Both the position numbers and the translations under genes were made by a program. DNA of 64,000 nucleotides. Source: Chelativorans salis. GTDB taxonomy: Bacteria; Pseudomonadota; Alphaproteobacteria; Rhizobiales; Rhizobiaceae. The stretch is from the NCBI RefSeq assembly GCF_025336525.1, contig NZ_JAOCZP010000015.1, positions 1 through 64,000 of the forward strand. Direction: 5' to 3'. The notes beneath the pieces were generated by a model. That model was given only the letters and a program-made list of their open reading frames with translations. It had not been told where the DNA came from and searched no databases. Position 1 is the stretch's first letter, and every line of letters starts with the position of its first letter. Shown piece by piece: positions 18,957 to 28,058 of the stretch.

Positions 18957-20222
18957 TTGTATTACCAGCTTTACGAATTCAACCACGCGGCCCTGCAACC
19001 AGCACGGGCTTATGCCCAAGCAGTACGGCTCCTCTACGCCAATCCTTTCAATCCAGCCGCAAGCACACCCTGGGGCCGCACCATCGCCGCGGCCGCAGAG
19101 ATGTTCGAGCGCACCACCCGCCGCTACGGCAAGCCGGAATTCGGCATCGAATCGACCGTGGTGGACGGCAAGACGGTCGCCGTCTCCGAGCAGGTGGTCT
19201 GGTCGCGGCCCTTTTGCCGGCTGATCCGCTTCGTGCGTGACCTGCCGGCCGGCCGCGAGCCGGATGCCAGGCTCCTGATGGTGGCGCCCATGTCCGGCCA
19301 TTACGCAACGCTGCTGCGCGGCACGGTGGAAGCGATGCTGCCGCACGCCGATGTCTATGTCACCGACTGGACGGACGCGCGCATGGTGCCCCTGTCGGAC
19401 GGCCGTTTCGACCTCGACGACTACGTCGACTATCTCATCGAGATGTTCCGCGTGCTCGGGCCCGGCGCCCATGTCATGGGCGTGTGCCAGCCTTCCGTGC
19501 CGGTGCTTGCGGCGGTGGCGCTGATGGAGGCGCGCGGCGACAGAAACCTGCCGGCCACCATGACGCTGATGGGCGGGCCCATCGACACGCGACGCAATCC
19601 CACCGCCGTCAACCAACTGGCCGAGGAGCGCGGTATCGATTGGTTCCGCGACAACGTTATCATGCAGGTGCCGTGGCCGAACCCGGGCTTCCTGCGCCAT
19701 GTCTATCCGGGCTTCCTGCAACTCTCCGGCTTCATGAGCATGAATCTCGACCGGCACATCACGGCCCACAAGGAATTCTTCATGCACCTTGTGGATGGCG
19801 ATGGTGATTCGGCGGAAATGCACCGCGACTTCTACGACGAATATCTGGCAGTTATGGATCTGACGGCGGAGTTCTACCTGCAGACCGTCGACACCGTCTT
19901 CATCCGCCATTCGCTGCCGAAGGGCGAGATGACGCATCGTGGCGAGCCGGTGGACCCCGCCGCCATACGCTCGGTCGCGCTTTTGACGGTCGAGGGCGAG
20001 AACGACGATATTTCCGGCGTCGGACAGACCGAGGCCGCGCAGGACCTCTGCGTCAATATCCCCAACACTATGCGTAGCCACTACCTGCAACCCGTAGTCG
20101 GCCATTACGGCGTCTTCAATGGGTCGCGGTTCAGGGCCGAGATCGCCCCGCGCATCATCGATTTCATCGATGCCCACAGCACTTCCGCCGCAAAGGCGAA
20201 ACGGGCGAACGGCGCACGCTGA
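18957..20222 (+). CDS. phaZ: Intracellular polyhydroxyalkanoate (PHB) depolymerase, TTG start
   Basis: A 421-residue intracellular depolymerase that releases 3-hydroxybutyrate units from native PHB granules, allowing carbon reserve use. The start MYYQLYEFNHAALQPARAYA and the block ERTTRRYGKPEFGIE are diagnostic. The nucleophile sits in GVCQPSVPVLAAV, where Cys replaces the Ser of a lipase box, as in the Ralstonia-type intracellular enzymes. The C-terminal region includes TVEGENDDISGVGQTEAA and ending GHYGVFNGSRF with the catalytic Asp and His regions. No ATG fits; TTG at 18957 has GGAAAGG 6 bases upstream. A PhaR-type motif lies in front. Confidence 0.93.
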   Translation: MYYQLYEFNHAALQPARAYAQAVRLLYANPFNPAASTPWGRTIAAAAEMFERTTRRYGKPEFGIESTVVDGKTVAVSEQVVWSRPFCRLIRFVRDLPAGREPDARLLMVAPMSGHYATLLRGTVEAMLPHADVYVTDWTDARMVPLSDGRFDLDDYVDYLIEMFRVLGPGAHVMGVCQPSVPVLAAVALMEARGDRNLPATMTLMGGPIDTRRNPTAVNQLAEERGIDWFRDNVIMQVPWPNPGFLRHVYPGFLQLSGFMSMNLDRHITAHKEFFMHLVDGDGDSAEMHRDFYDEYLAVMDLTAEFYLQTVDTVFIRHSLPKGEMTHRGEPVDPAAIRSVALLTVEGENDDISGVGQTEAAQDLCVNIPNTMRSHYLQPVVGHYGVFNGSRFRAEIAPRIIDFIDAHSTSAAKAKRANGAR

Positions 20223-20300
20223 CAGCCTGTACCCTTGCCGAAGCCGCGCGGGGGCCGACAGCCGATGTAAACCATAAGGTGCACTTCCCCGATTTTATAA

Positions 20301-20339
20301 TTGACAGCACCCGCTCCTAGCCTCTTAACTCTTCATTAA
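20301..20339 (+). promoter_or_regulatory. Promoter with overlapping CtrA-type box
   Basis: TTGACA (20301-20306), 17 bases, then CTTAAC (20324-20329) forms a sigma-70-like promoter. A perfect TTAA-N7-TTAA element (TTAA 20325-20328, CTCTTCA, TTAA 20336-20339) covers the -10 and start region. This is the consensus spacing for the cell-cycle regulator CtrA. The gene start follows at 20363. Confidence 0.55.
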
Positions 20340-20362
20340 GAAAATACCGGGGAGCGCCAAAA

Positions 20363-20977
20363 ATGGCAGCTAGGCGGGCGGGCATCAGCACCGCAATAGG
20401 GATTTGTATGGCTTTGAGTGGGCTCGGCACCGGGGTGGCGGCAGCGTCCGGTTCGATGGTGACGGGTGAGGCAACATCCCAGCCCGTCGGTCATTACGAG
20501 TTCTGCAAGAAGAGGCCGCGCGAGTGCGCCATCCGGCTGCGTGACAACGGGCCGGTCCGCATGACCGGAGCACTGCAACGGAAGATTTCCAGCATCAATC
20601 TCGCGGTCAACAGGTCCGTGAAGGCGATGAATGACCGCGACATCTACGGCAGGGAGGAAGTCTGGACTTATCCGGACAAGGGTATCGGCGACTGTGAAGA
20701 CTATGTGCTGGAGAAACGCCGGCGGCTACAGCGAGCAGGTGTGCCTCTATCCAACCTCCTAATTACCGTCGTGCGCAAGCGCGACGGCGAGGGCCATGCG
20801 GTGCTGACCGTGCGGACGGATCAGGGTGACTTCATCCTCGACAATCTCAAGGACGAGGTGAAGTTGTGGAGCCATACGGGCTATCGGTATCTCAAGCGTC
20901 AGGCGAATGACCACACCGGCCGCTGGGTGAGCCTGCGCTCGGGGAACAACCTGCTTGTCGGCGCCGTCGGCAAATAG
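20363..20977 (+). CDS. Periplasmic transglutaminase-like cysteine peptidase (BTLCP/LapG family)
   Basis: A 204-residue protein with an N-terminal signal peptide (hydrophobic about residues 10-28, AAA-like cleavage zone) and a bacterial transglutaminase-like cysteine proteinase domain (PF06035). The catalytic triad is visible: Cys111 in GIGDCEDY, His145 in GEGHAVL, Asp160 in FILDN. The best-known member, LapG, cleaves a surface adhesin under c-di-GMP control through LapD; no lapD or adhesin is next to this gene, so that role is inference. GGGGAGC precedes the ATG. A promoter with a CtrA-type box lies upstream. Confidence 0.88.
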   Translation: MAARRAGISTAIGICMALSGLGTGVAAASGSMVTGEATSQPVGHYEFCKKRPRECAIRLRDNGPVRMTGALQRKISSINLAVNRSVKAMNDRDIYGREEVWTYPDKGIGDCEDYVLEKRRRLQRAGVPLSNLLITVVRKRDGEGHAVLTVRTDQGDFILDNLKDEVKLWSHTGYRYLKRQANDHTGRWVSLRSGNNLLVGAVGK

Positions 20978-21040
20978 CGTCACGCGCCTAGTCGGAACCG
21001 CCACTTTTCATCCGCGCGGGCATACAGTGCCGCGCCCTCT

Positions 21041-21162
21041 CCGATGGTCGAACTGGAAGTTGCGCAGCCGCTCTATGCTGGACCGGCTGGTGCCGAAATC
21101 GTCGAGCGAGACGCGGATGTCCTTTCGCCTGAGGTCATCGACCTCAGATTCAGCTAACCCCA
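21041..21162 (-). pseudogene. EAL-domain gene fragment
   Basis: On the minus strand this stretch encodes a piece of an EAL phosphodiesterase: DDLRRKDIRVSLDDFGTSRS followed by SIERLRNFQFD. It includes the double-Asp metal motif DDFGT but none of the rest of the domain, and is closed by stops on both sides. By hand alignment 78 of 93 bases match the intact GGDEF-EAL gene at about 25.0-25.1 kb, so it looks like a remnant of a paralogue or partial duplication. It lies just downstream of yifB. Confidence 0.75.
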
Positions 21163-21189
21163 CCGCAGAGGTGAGTTATCGCGCCATGC

Positions 21190-22722
21190 TCACGCCGCCT
21201 GCGCCAGGCGCTCGCCGGCAACGCGGTAGGAGATGGCCTCGGCAAGATGGATGCGGCCGACTTGCCGCGCTCCGTCGAGATCGGCCAGTGTGCGCGCGAC
21301 CTTGAGCACCCGGTGATAGGCGCGGGCCGACAGACCCATTTTCTCGCTCGCATCCCGGAGCAGCGAGAGGCCGGCAGCATCAGGCGCGGCGATGTCTTCG
21401 ACCAGGGCGGGTGAGCAGCGCGCATTTGTCGTCCATCCGGGCAGGCCGAGATGGGCAAAACGCTCCCGCTGGATTTCGCGGGCGCGGGCGACGCGTGCAG
21501 CGACGGTTGCGCTGTCCTCCGCCTTGCCGGGTTGGATGAGGTCGCCGGCCGAGACGGCCGGCACGTCGACGCGCAGGTCGATGCGGTCGAGCAGCGGGCC
21601 GGATATGCGCGCCTGATACTCCGTCTGACAACGCGGGCCACGCGCGCACCGGTGCCCTGGCCCGCCCGCCATTCCGCAACGGCAGGGATTCATCGCCGCG
21701 ACGAGCTGGATCTGTGCCGGATAGCTCACCCGGTGGTTGGCCCGCGCGATGACGCATGCGCCGCTTTCCAGCGGCTGCCGCAGCGAGTCGAGCACCTGCG
21801 CTGTGAACTCCGGCAGTTCATCGAGGAAGAGCACGCCGTGATGGGCCAGCGACACCTCACCCGGCCGCGCACGCAGACCCCCACCGACCATCGCCGCCAT
21901 GGACGCCGAATGGTGCGGCGCGCGGAAGGGGCGCCGGTCGGACAGGCGCCCGTCGGCAAGCTCACCGGCGATGGAGGCGACCATGGAGACCTCCAGAAGC
22001 TCCTTCGGCGACAGCGGCGGCAGGATGGACGGCAAACGCTGCGCCAGCATCGACTTGCCGGCACCCGGCGGGCCGACCATCAGGAGATTGTGGCCGCCGG
22101 CCGCCGCGACCTCCAACGCCCGCTTGGCACTCTCCTGACCCTTGATGTCGGACAAGTCGGGCAACACGCCGGGCGATGGCCCCAGAGCCGGCTCCGGCCG
22201 GCTCATCACCTGCGTGCCGCGGAAATGATTGGCCAGCGCGATCAGGCTGCGCGGCGCCAGAATATCGACATCCGTGCCTGCCCACGCGGCCTCCGGTCCG
22301 CAGTCATGCGGGCAGATGAGGCCCTTGCCCATGGCATTGGCGCCGATCGCCGCTGGCAGCACGCCGGCCACCCGCGCCACCGTGCCGTCGAGCGCCAGTT
22401 CGCCGAGCACCACATAGTCGGAAAGCGCATCCGCCGGCACGGCGCCGAGCGCGGCCATCAAGCCGAGAGCTATCGGCAGGTCGTAATGGCTGCCCTCCTT
22501 GGGAAGATCGGCAGGCGCGAGATTGATCGTCACCCGCTTGGGCGGCATGGAGAGGCCCGAGGCGTGGAGCGCCGCCTGCACCCGCTCGCGGCTCTCCGCC
22601 ACCGCCTTGTCGCCCAGCCCGACAATCTGCATGCCCATCTTGCCGGGCGCAACCATCACCTGCACGTCGACGGGAACAGCCTCGATCCCCTCGAACGCAA
22701 TCGTACGCACACGCGAAACCAT
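21190..22722 (-). CDS. YifB/ComM-family magnesium-chelatase-like AAA+ ATPase
   Basis: A 510-residue AAA+ protein of the YifB/ComM family. ComM is a helicase-like motor that helps branch migration during natural transformation, while most YifB proteins are uncharacterised. The N-terminal Lon-protease-like domain (about residues 20-145) contains TINLAPADLPKEGSHYDLPI. The AAA domain shows Walker A GPPGAGKSMLAQRLP and Walker B LFLDELPEF, plus RLSDRRPFRAPHHSAS and a zinc-finger-like cysteine group MNPCRCG...CARGPRCQ. The C-terminal domain ends RIHLAEAISYRVAGE. Length is normal. Confidence 0.93.
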   Translation of the reverse strand: MVSRVRTIAFEGIEAVPVDVQVMVAPGKMGMQIVGLGDKAVAESRERVQAALHASGLSMPPKRVTINLAPADLPKEGSHYDLPIALGLMAALGAVPADALSDYVVLGELALDGTVARVAGVLPAAIGANAMGKGLICPHDCGPEAAWAGTDVDILAPRSLIALANHFRGTQVMSRPEPALGPSPGVLPDLSDIKGQESAKRALEVAAAGGHNLLMVGPPGAGKSMLAQRLPSILPPLSPKELLEVSMVASIAGELADGRLSDRRPFRAPHHSASMAAMVGGGLRARPGEVSLAHHGVLFLDELPEFTAQVLDSLRQPLESGACVIARANHRVSYPAQIQLVAAMNPCRCGMAGGPGHRCARGPRCQTEYQARISGPLLDRIDLRVDVPAVSAGDLIQPGKAEDSATVAARVARAREIQRERFAHLGLPGWTTNARCSPALVEDIAAPDAAGLSLLRDASEKMGLSARAYHRVLKVARTLADLDGARQVGRIHLAEAISYRVAGERLAQAA

Positions 22723-22881
22723 GCAACCTCCCCCGCCCTGTGGCGCCCCTATGCCCCGGTCGAATGATCAGTTGCCTTACTCAAGCATGGATTGCAGGTC
22801 GGATCAAGAACATTACGCGAACAAACAAAGCGTCCTGGTTGCAGGCGGGTAGCGGGCGGTTGCAGCGGCAGAACGCGGGAC

Positions 22882-23820
22882 CTATCGCCGCGCCTCCACA
22901 GCGTCCCAGAAAAGGGCGGCGACGTCGGCGCCGCCGAACCTCTGCACTTCGCGCACGCCGGTCGGCGAGGTGACATTGATCTCGGTAAGCAACCCGCCGA
23001 TCACGTCGATGCCCACCAGCACGAAGCCGCGCTCGCGTAAGGCCGGCCCGATGCGCGCGCAGATCTCGCGCTCGCGCTCGGTGATCTCGGTCGGCTCGGC
23101 ACGGCCGCCCACATGCATGTTGGAGCGCGAATCGTGCGCGGCCGGCACCCGGTTGATGGCGCCCACGGGCTCGCCCTCAATCAGGATGATGCGCTTGTCG
23201 CCGCCGCGCACCTCCTTCAGATAGCGCTGCACGATGAACGGTTCGCGGAAGGTCTGGGTGAACAACTCGAGCAGCGAGGCGAGATTGCGGTCGGCCTCCA
23301 GCAGGTGGAAGATACCGGCGCCGCCATTGCCGTAGAGCGGCTTGACGATGATGTCGCCATGCTCGGCGCGGAAGGCGTCCACCTCCGCCGGGTCGCGGGT
23401 GATCAGTGTGTCCGGCATCAGGTCGGCGAACTCGGTGACGAAGATTTTTTCCGGGCTGTTGCGCACCCAGGCGGGATCGTTGACGACCAGCGTCTTCGGG
23501 TGGATGCGCTCGAGGAAATGCGTGGTGGTGATGTAGTGCATGTCGAAGGGCGGGTCCTGGCGCAAAAGCACCACATCCATCTCGGCAAGGTCCGTGCGCA
23601 GCGGCTCGCCCAGGCTGAAATGGTTGCCCACCTCGTCGCGCACCGTCATCGCTTCCACCTTGGCGAAAACCTTCTCGCCGAGTTGCGAAAGCCGGTTGGG
23701 CGTGTAATGCCAAAGCTTGTGCCCGCGCCGCTGCGCCTCCAGCGCCAGAGCGAAGGTGGTATCGCCGGCGATCGAGACGGTGGAGATGTGATCCATCTGG
23801 AAAGCGACGCTGAGCGGCAT
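22882..23820 (-). CDS. gshB: Glutathione synthase
   Basis: A 312-residue ATP-grasp ligase that joins gamma-glutamylcysteine with glycine to make glutathione. The N-terminal substrate domain has [20 protein letters not shown] and [16 protein letters not shown]. The ATP-grasp portion includes [16 protein letters not shown] and [16 protein letters not shown], and the C-terminal magnesium-binding strand is [13 protein letters not shown]. All are hallmark gshB motifs and the length is typical. It is transcribed toward yifB with about 160 bases between, and diverges from the GGDEF-EAL gene. Confidence 0.96.
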   Translation of the reverse strand: MPLSVAFQMDHISTVSIAGDTTFALALEAQRRGHKLWHYTPNRLSQLGEKVFAKVEAMTVRDEVGNHFSLGEPLRTDLAEMDVVLLRQDPPFDMHYITTTHFLERIHPKTLVVNDPAWVRNSPEKIFVTEFADLMPDTLITRDPAEVDAFRAEHGDIIVKPLYGNGGAGIFHLLEADRNLASLLELFTQTFREPFIVQRYLKEVRGGDKRIILIEGEPVGAINRVPAAHDSRSNMHVGGRAEPTEITEREREICARIGPALRERGFVLVGIDVIGGLLTEINVTSPTGVREVQRFGGADVAALFWDAVEARR

Positions 23821-24012
23821 GTGCGGAATCTCCGTTAGGGGCTGCTGTCGGCGGCAGATGACGGCGCAGGCGGCACCCTGTCAAGCATTGCCTGCCGGCG
23901 TCGGAGGATGGCGCCGGGGAAGCCGAACTCCGAATTGTTATAGCATGATACGTTTCTTAAAGAATTTCGCATGCATGCTCCCTCAAAACACGCTCTGAAA
24001 TAGGAAAAAAGC

Positions 24013-25362
24013 ATGCCGTCCGCTCTGTCTATCGGACAAGCAACGAGGGAATACGGAGAGGATCTCGTCCTCACCGACCCGTTGACGGGGCTCGGCAACA
24101 CGCACCGCTTCTACGACAAGGTGAACCGGCTCATCGCCGAGCGCGCGGACGACCCGGCGCCGTTCGCCATCGGCGTCCTCGATCTCGACGGTTTTAAGCC
24201 AATCAATGATCTGTTCGGCCGCGCCGCCGGCGACGAAATCCTGCATCAGGTGGCCATGCGCCTGCGCGCGGCGATGGACGAGCATTCCACCGTCACCCGC
24301 ATCGGCGCCGACGAGTTCGCCTTCCTTTGTCCAATGGTCTTCAGCGAGGACACGATTGCCGAAAAGGCCCGGATGCTGATCGAGATCCTCTCGGCACCCT
24401 ACGACGTCGGCCACCGCACGGCACGCCTTTCGGCATCGGCCGGCTGCTCGCTTTTCTATTCGGAGGAGGACACGACCGACCTCCTCCTCAGTAAGGCGGA
24501 GACGGCCCTTTACCAGGCGAAGCGCTCAGGCCGCGGCATCGTGGTGGTCTACACGCGCGAGATGGAAGAAGCAGCCAAGCGCCTCACACGCATCGAGCAG
24601 GCCCTGCGCCGCGCCGTGGCGGCGGGCGAGGTGGAACCGCACTTCCAGCCCATCATCGACCTCACCACCAGGCGGACCGTCGGTTTCGAGACGCTGGCGC
24701 GCTGGACCGACCGCGATCTCGGCGTCGTCTCGCCGGCGACCTTTATCCCCATCGCCGAGGAGCGCGGCATCATCGGCCAGCTTTCGCAATTGGTACTGCG
24801 CAAGGCGGTGGAGGCGGCGCGCGACTGGCCGGAAGACCTGTTCCTGTCGTTCAACCTGTCGCCCTCGCAGTTGGTCGATCACAACACCGGCCTGCAGATC
24901 CTGGCGATCCTGGAGCGGACGGGCTTCAACCCCCGCCGCCTGGAGATTGAGATCACCGAAACCGGTCTGATGAGCGATCCGGCGTCGGCCGAGAAGATCG
25001 TCAACGATCTCAGGCGAATGGGCATCCGCGTCTCGCTTGACGATTTCGGCACCGGTCAGTCGAGTCTGGGGCGGCTGCGCGACTTCCAGTTCGACAAATT
25101 GAAGATCGACCGCGCTTTCGTCTCATCGATCCTTACCGACCGCCCGTCGGAGCACATCATCCGTGCTATCCTGGCCATGTGCCAGGGCCTCGGCATGGAC
25201 GTGGTGGCGGAAGGCATCGAGGAGGAAGCGCAGGCGGAGCGGCTGGTGGAGTTCGGCTGCGCGGGCGGCCAGGGCTATCTCTTCGGCAAGCCGTGCGACG
25301 CGGACGAGACGCGGGCCCTCCTGCGCGGCACCGGCGAAAATCGGCGCCGGGCCGCAGGCTGA
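24013..25362 (+). CDS. GGDEF-EAL protein, probable c-di-GMP phosphodiesterase
   Basis: A 449-residue soluble two-domain protein. The GGDEF domain (about residues 20-175) has TDPLTGLGNTHRFYDK, but its signature reads RIGADEF, so the second Gly is Ala and cyclase activity is doubtful. The EAL domain (about 190-440) keeps a full catalytic set: FETLARW (Glu; EAL reads ETL), NLSPSQL, EITETGLM, DDFGTGQSSL, KIDRAF, AEGIEEE and GQGYLFGKP. Degradation of c-di-GMP is therefore the likely activity, perhaps tuned by GTP at the degenerate GGDEF. There is no membrane segment or sensor domain. It ends 15 bases from the convergent pckA. Confidence 0.9.
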   Translation: MPSALSIGQATREYGEDLVLTDPLTGLGNTHRFYDKVNRLIAERADDPAPFAIGVLDLDGFKPINDLFGRAAGDEILHQVAMRLRAAMDEHSTVTRIGADEFAFLCPMVFSEDTIAEKARMLIEILSAPYDVGHRTARLSASAGCSLFYSEEDTTDLLLSKAETALYQAKRSGRGIVVVYTREMEEAAKRLTRIEQALRRAVAAGEVEPHFQPIIDLTTRRTVGFETLARWTDRDLGVVSPATFIPIAEERGIIGQLSQLVLRKAVEAARDWPEDLFLSFNLSPSQLVDHNTGLQILAILERTGFNPRRLEIEITETGLMSDPASAEKIVNDLRRMGIRVSLDDFGTGQSSLGRLRDFQFDKLKIDRAFVSSILTDRPSEHIIRAILAMCQGLGMDVVAEGIEEEAQAERLVEFGCAGGQGYLFGKPCDADETRALLRGTGENRRRAAG

Positions 25363-25377
25363 GATCCGCCGGCAGAC

Positions 25378-26988
25378 CTATTCGGCCGCCTGCCGGGCGA
25401 GCGGAGAGGCGTTCAACACATCCGCATCGACATGGGGTTCGAATTTCTCAAAGTTGTCGATGAACATGCCGACCAGGCGCCTGGCCTGGTCGTCATAGGC
25501 CGCCTTGTCGCTCCAGGTGGTGCGCGGGTCTAGGATGGCGCTGTCTACGCCTGGCACGGCCACCGGAACGGCAAAGCCGAAGGTCGCATCGGTGCGGAAC
25601 TCAGCCTCGCCGAGCGAGCCGTCGAGTGCCGCGGCAAGCAGTGTCCGCGTGACCTGGATGGGCATGCGCTTGCCCGTACCGTAGGCGCCGCCCGTCCAGC
25701 CGGTGTTCACCAGCCAGCAGTCGACGCCGTGCTCGGCGATCAGGTCGCGCAGGAGGTTGCCATAGGCCGAAGGATGGCGCGGCATGAACGGTGCTCCGAA
25801 GCAGGTGGAGAACGTGGCCTCCGGCTCCTTCACGCCTTTTTCCGTGCCCGCCACCTTGGCCGTGTAGCCGGACAGGAAGTGATACATCGCCTGCGCCGGC
25901 GTCAGCCGCGCAATCGGCGGCATGACGCCGAAGGCATCGGCCGTCAGCATGATGACGTTCTTCGGCTGTCCGGCGCGCCCCGTGCCGCTCGCGTTGGGGA
26001 TGAAGTGCAGCGGATAGGCGGCGCGCGCGTTCTCTGTCAGGCTGTCGTCGTCGAAGTCCGGCACGCGGGCCTCGTCAAGCACGACATTCTCCAGCACCGT
26101 GCCGAAGCGCCTTGTGGTGGAAAAGATTTCCGGCTCGGCCTCTGCCGACAGGCGGATCGTCTTGGCGTAGCACCCGCCCTCGAAGTTGAAGATGCCCTCT
26201 CGCCCCCAGCCGTGCTCGTCGTCGCCGATCAAGGTGCGCGCTGAATCGGCTGAAAGGGTGGTCTTGCCCGTGCCGGACAGGCCGAAGAAGACGGCGACAT
26301 CGCCTTCCGGCCCCATATTGGCCGAGCAGTGCATCGGCATGACGCCGCGCGGCGGCAGGATGTGATTGAGGGCGGTGAAGACCGACTTCTTCATCTCACC
26401 GGCGTAGGAAGTGCCGCCGATGAGAACGATCATGCGGCTGAGGTCCATGGCGATGACGGTTTCGCCACGGCAGCCGTGCCGGGCGGGGTCGGCGTGGAAG
26501 GAAGGAAGATCAATCACCGTCATCTTCGGCACGAAGCGCGAGAGCGCATCATGTGCCGGGCGGATGAGCAGGTTGCGGATGAACAGCGAATGCCAGGCAT
26601 ATTCGGTGACGACGCGCGTCGGCAGCGCGTTCTCGGGGTCCGCGCCGCCAACCAGATCCTGCACGAAGAGGTCGCAGCCGTCTGCGTGCCGCCGGAAATC
26701 CTCGTGGAGCGTTTCGAACTGCGCGCGCGAGATGGCGCCGTTGTTGTCCCACCAGACGGCATCTTCCGTGTCGGCATCGCGGACGATGAACTTGTCCTTC
26801 GGAGAGCGGCCCGTGTGCTGACCGGTCTTGGCCACGAGTGCGCCATGGGCCGAAAGCCTGGCTTCGCCGCGGCGGATTGCTTCCTCGTAGAGACGTGCCT
26901 CGGGAAGGTTGTAATGGACGGTGCCTGTCGTCTTCAGGCTGCTGGTTTCGATCCCGCTCGCGGGATTGCGGTGGCCGGTTTCGTGCAT
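25378..26988 (-). CDS. pckA: Phosphoenolpyruvate carboxykinase (ATP)
   Basis: A 536-residue gluconeogenic enzyme that converts oxaloacetate and ATP to phosphoenolpyruvate. The kinase-1a P-loop is [20 protein letters not shown], the metal and substrate segments are [14 protein letters not shown] and [21 protein letters not shown], and the adenine region includes [16 protein letters not shown]. Length is normal for the ATP-dependent enzyme. In rhizobia pckA is adjacent to and divergent from chvI and is under ChvI influence, and the same arrangement is present here. The shared intergenic region carries inverted repeats. Confidence 0.97.
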   Translation of the reverse strand: MHETGHRNPASGIETSSLKTTGTVHYNLPEARLYEEAIRRGEARLSAHGALVAKTGQHTGRSPKDKFIVRDADTEDAVWWDNNGAISRAQFETLHEDFRRHADGCDLFVQDLVGGADPENALPTRVVTEYAWHSLFIRNLLIRPAHDALSRFVPKMTVIDLPSFHADPARHGCRGETVIAMDLSRMIVLIGGTSYAGEMKKSVFTALNHILPPRGVMPMHCSANMGPEGDVAVFFGLSGTGKTTLSADSARTLIGDDEHGWGREGIFNFEGGCYAKTIRLSAEAEPEIFSTTRRFGTVLENVVLDEARVPDFDDDSLTENARAAYPLHFIPNASGTGRAGQPKNVIMLTADAFGVMPPIARLTPAQAMYHFLSGYTAKVAGTEKGVKEPEATFSTCFGAPFMPRHPSAYGNLLRDLIAEHGVDCWLVNTGWTGGAYGTGKRMPIQVTRTLLAAALDGSLGEAEFRTDATFGFAVPVAVPGVDSAILDPRTTWSDKAAYDDQARRLVGMFIDNFEKFEPHVDADVLNASPLARQAAE

Positions 26989-27339
26989 GTTTCGCTACCA
27001 AATCTGTTTTGATCGAAGGGCCGGCCAGCAAAACGGGGCGGAGAGCCCTTGTCAGCAGCCACGGATCGTCAGAAACAGAAAAATTCAGCAATATCAAATC
27101 ATTAATCGATTTAAGCATTTTTAGAACGAGTTAAATCGGTTATATGTTCCTTGAACTCCGGCAGAGAGCCCCCAGCTTTCGCCGAAGCCCTGCGGCGGCG
27201 GCGCGTGAAACCGTCGCACGGCAGGCGCGTAAAGTGACTCCGCCCGGAGAATGTGCCACATTTTGTACCCAATTTGTCCTGCAACTGCGCGCGGATGCAG
27301 CTGGAAGGGACACATTGCATGATGAGGGAGCCGCAGGAC
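26989..27339. promoter_or_regulatory. Divergent pckA/chvI control region
   Basis: A 351-base gene-free stretch, AT-rich in its middle compared with the rest of the window. It contains CGATTTAA (27107-27114) and TTAAATCG (27131-27138) as an 8-bp inverted repeat with a 16-base gap; the left copy is itself embedded in a near-palindrome TTAATCGATTTAA (27102-27114). These are plausible operator sites for ChvI or another regulator, but I cannot match them to a known motif. A clear -35/-10 pair is not evident on either strand. Confidence 0.4.
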
Positions 27340-28041
27340 ATGGCAACGATCGCGCTCGTTGATGACGACCGCAACATTCTCACGTCCGTCTCGATCGCGC
27401 TGGAATCGGAGGGCTACCGCGTCGAGACCTACACGGATGGCGCCTCGGCGCTGGAAGGTCTGAGCGCGCGTCCGCCGTCGCTCGCCATCCTCGACATCAA
27501 GATGCCGCGCATGGATGGCATGGAGCTTCTGCGCCGCCTACGCCAGAAGAGCGATGTGCCGGTGATCTTCCTGACCTCGAAGGACGACGAGATCGATGAG
27601 TTGTTCGGCCTCAAGATGGGCGCCGACGATTTCGTCCGAAAACCCTTCTCGCAGCGGCTCCTGGTCGAGCGGGTGCGGGCGGTGCTGCGCCGGGCGAGCG
27701 CCCGCGAGGCCGCCGCCAAAGCGCCCGACAAGCAGAGCCGCTCGCTGGAGCGCGGCCATCTCGTCATGGACCAGGAGCGCCACACCTGCACCTGGAAAGG
27801 CGAGCCGGTGACGCTGACGGTAACCGAGTTCCTCATCCTGCATTCGCTGGCGCAGCGTCCAGGTGTTGTAAAAAGCCGTGACGCGCTGATGGATTCGGCC
27901 TATGACGAGCAGGTCTATGTGGACGACCGAACCATCGACAGCCACATCAAGCGGCTGCGCAAGAAGTTCAAGTCGGTCGACGGCGAGTTTGACATGATCG
28001 AGACGCTCTACGGCGTCGGCTACCGCTTCCGCGAGGCGTGA
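27340..28041 (+). CDS. chvI: Response regulator ChvI (OmpR family)
   Basis: A 233-residue OmpR/PhoB-type regulator of the ChvG-ChvI (BvrSR) acid and envelope stress system needed for host interaction in rhizobia and Brucella. The receiver has the acidic pocket LVDDDRN, phosphoacceptor Asp52 in [11 protein letters not shown], Thr in FLTSKDDE and Lys in RKPFSQR. The winged helix ends [15 protein letters not shown] chose ATG 27340 because it places the Asp at position 52, as in known ChvI, and has GAGGGAG 9 bases before it. Earlier in-frame starts at 27319/27322 are possible. chvG follows. Confidence 0.96.
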   Translation: MATIALVDDDRNILTSVSIALESEGYRVETYTDGASALEGLSARPPSLAILDIKMPRMDGMELLRRLRQKSDVPVIFLTSKDDEIDELFGLKMGADDFVRKPFSQRLLVERVRAVLRRASAREAAAKAPDKQSRSLERGHLVMDQERHTCTWKGEPVTLTVTEFLILHSLAQRPGVVKSRDALMDSAYDEQVYVDDRTIDSHIKRLRKKFKSVDGEFDMIETLYGVGYRFREA

Positions 28042-28058
28042 CGGGCGACAATTACTGA

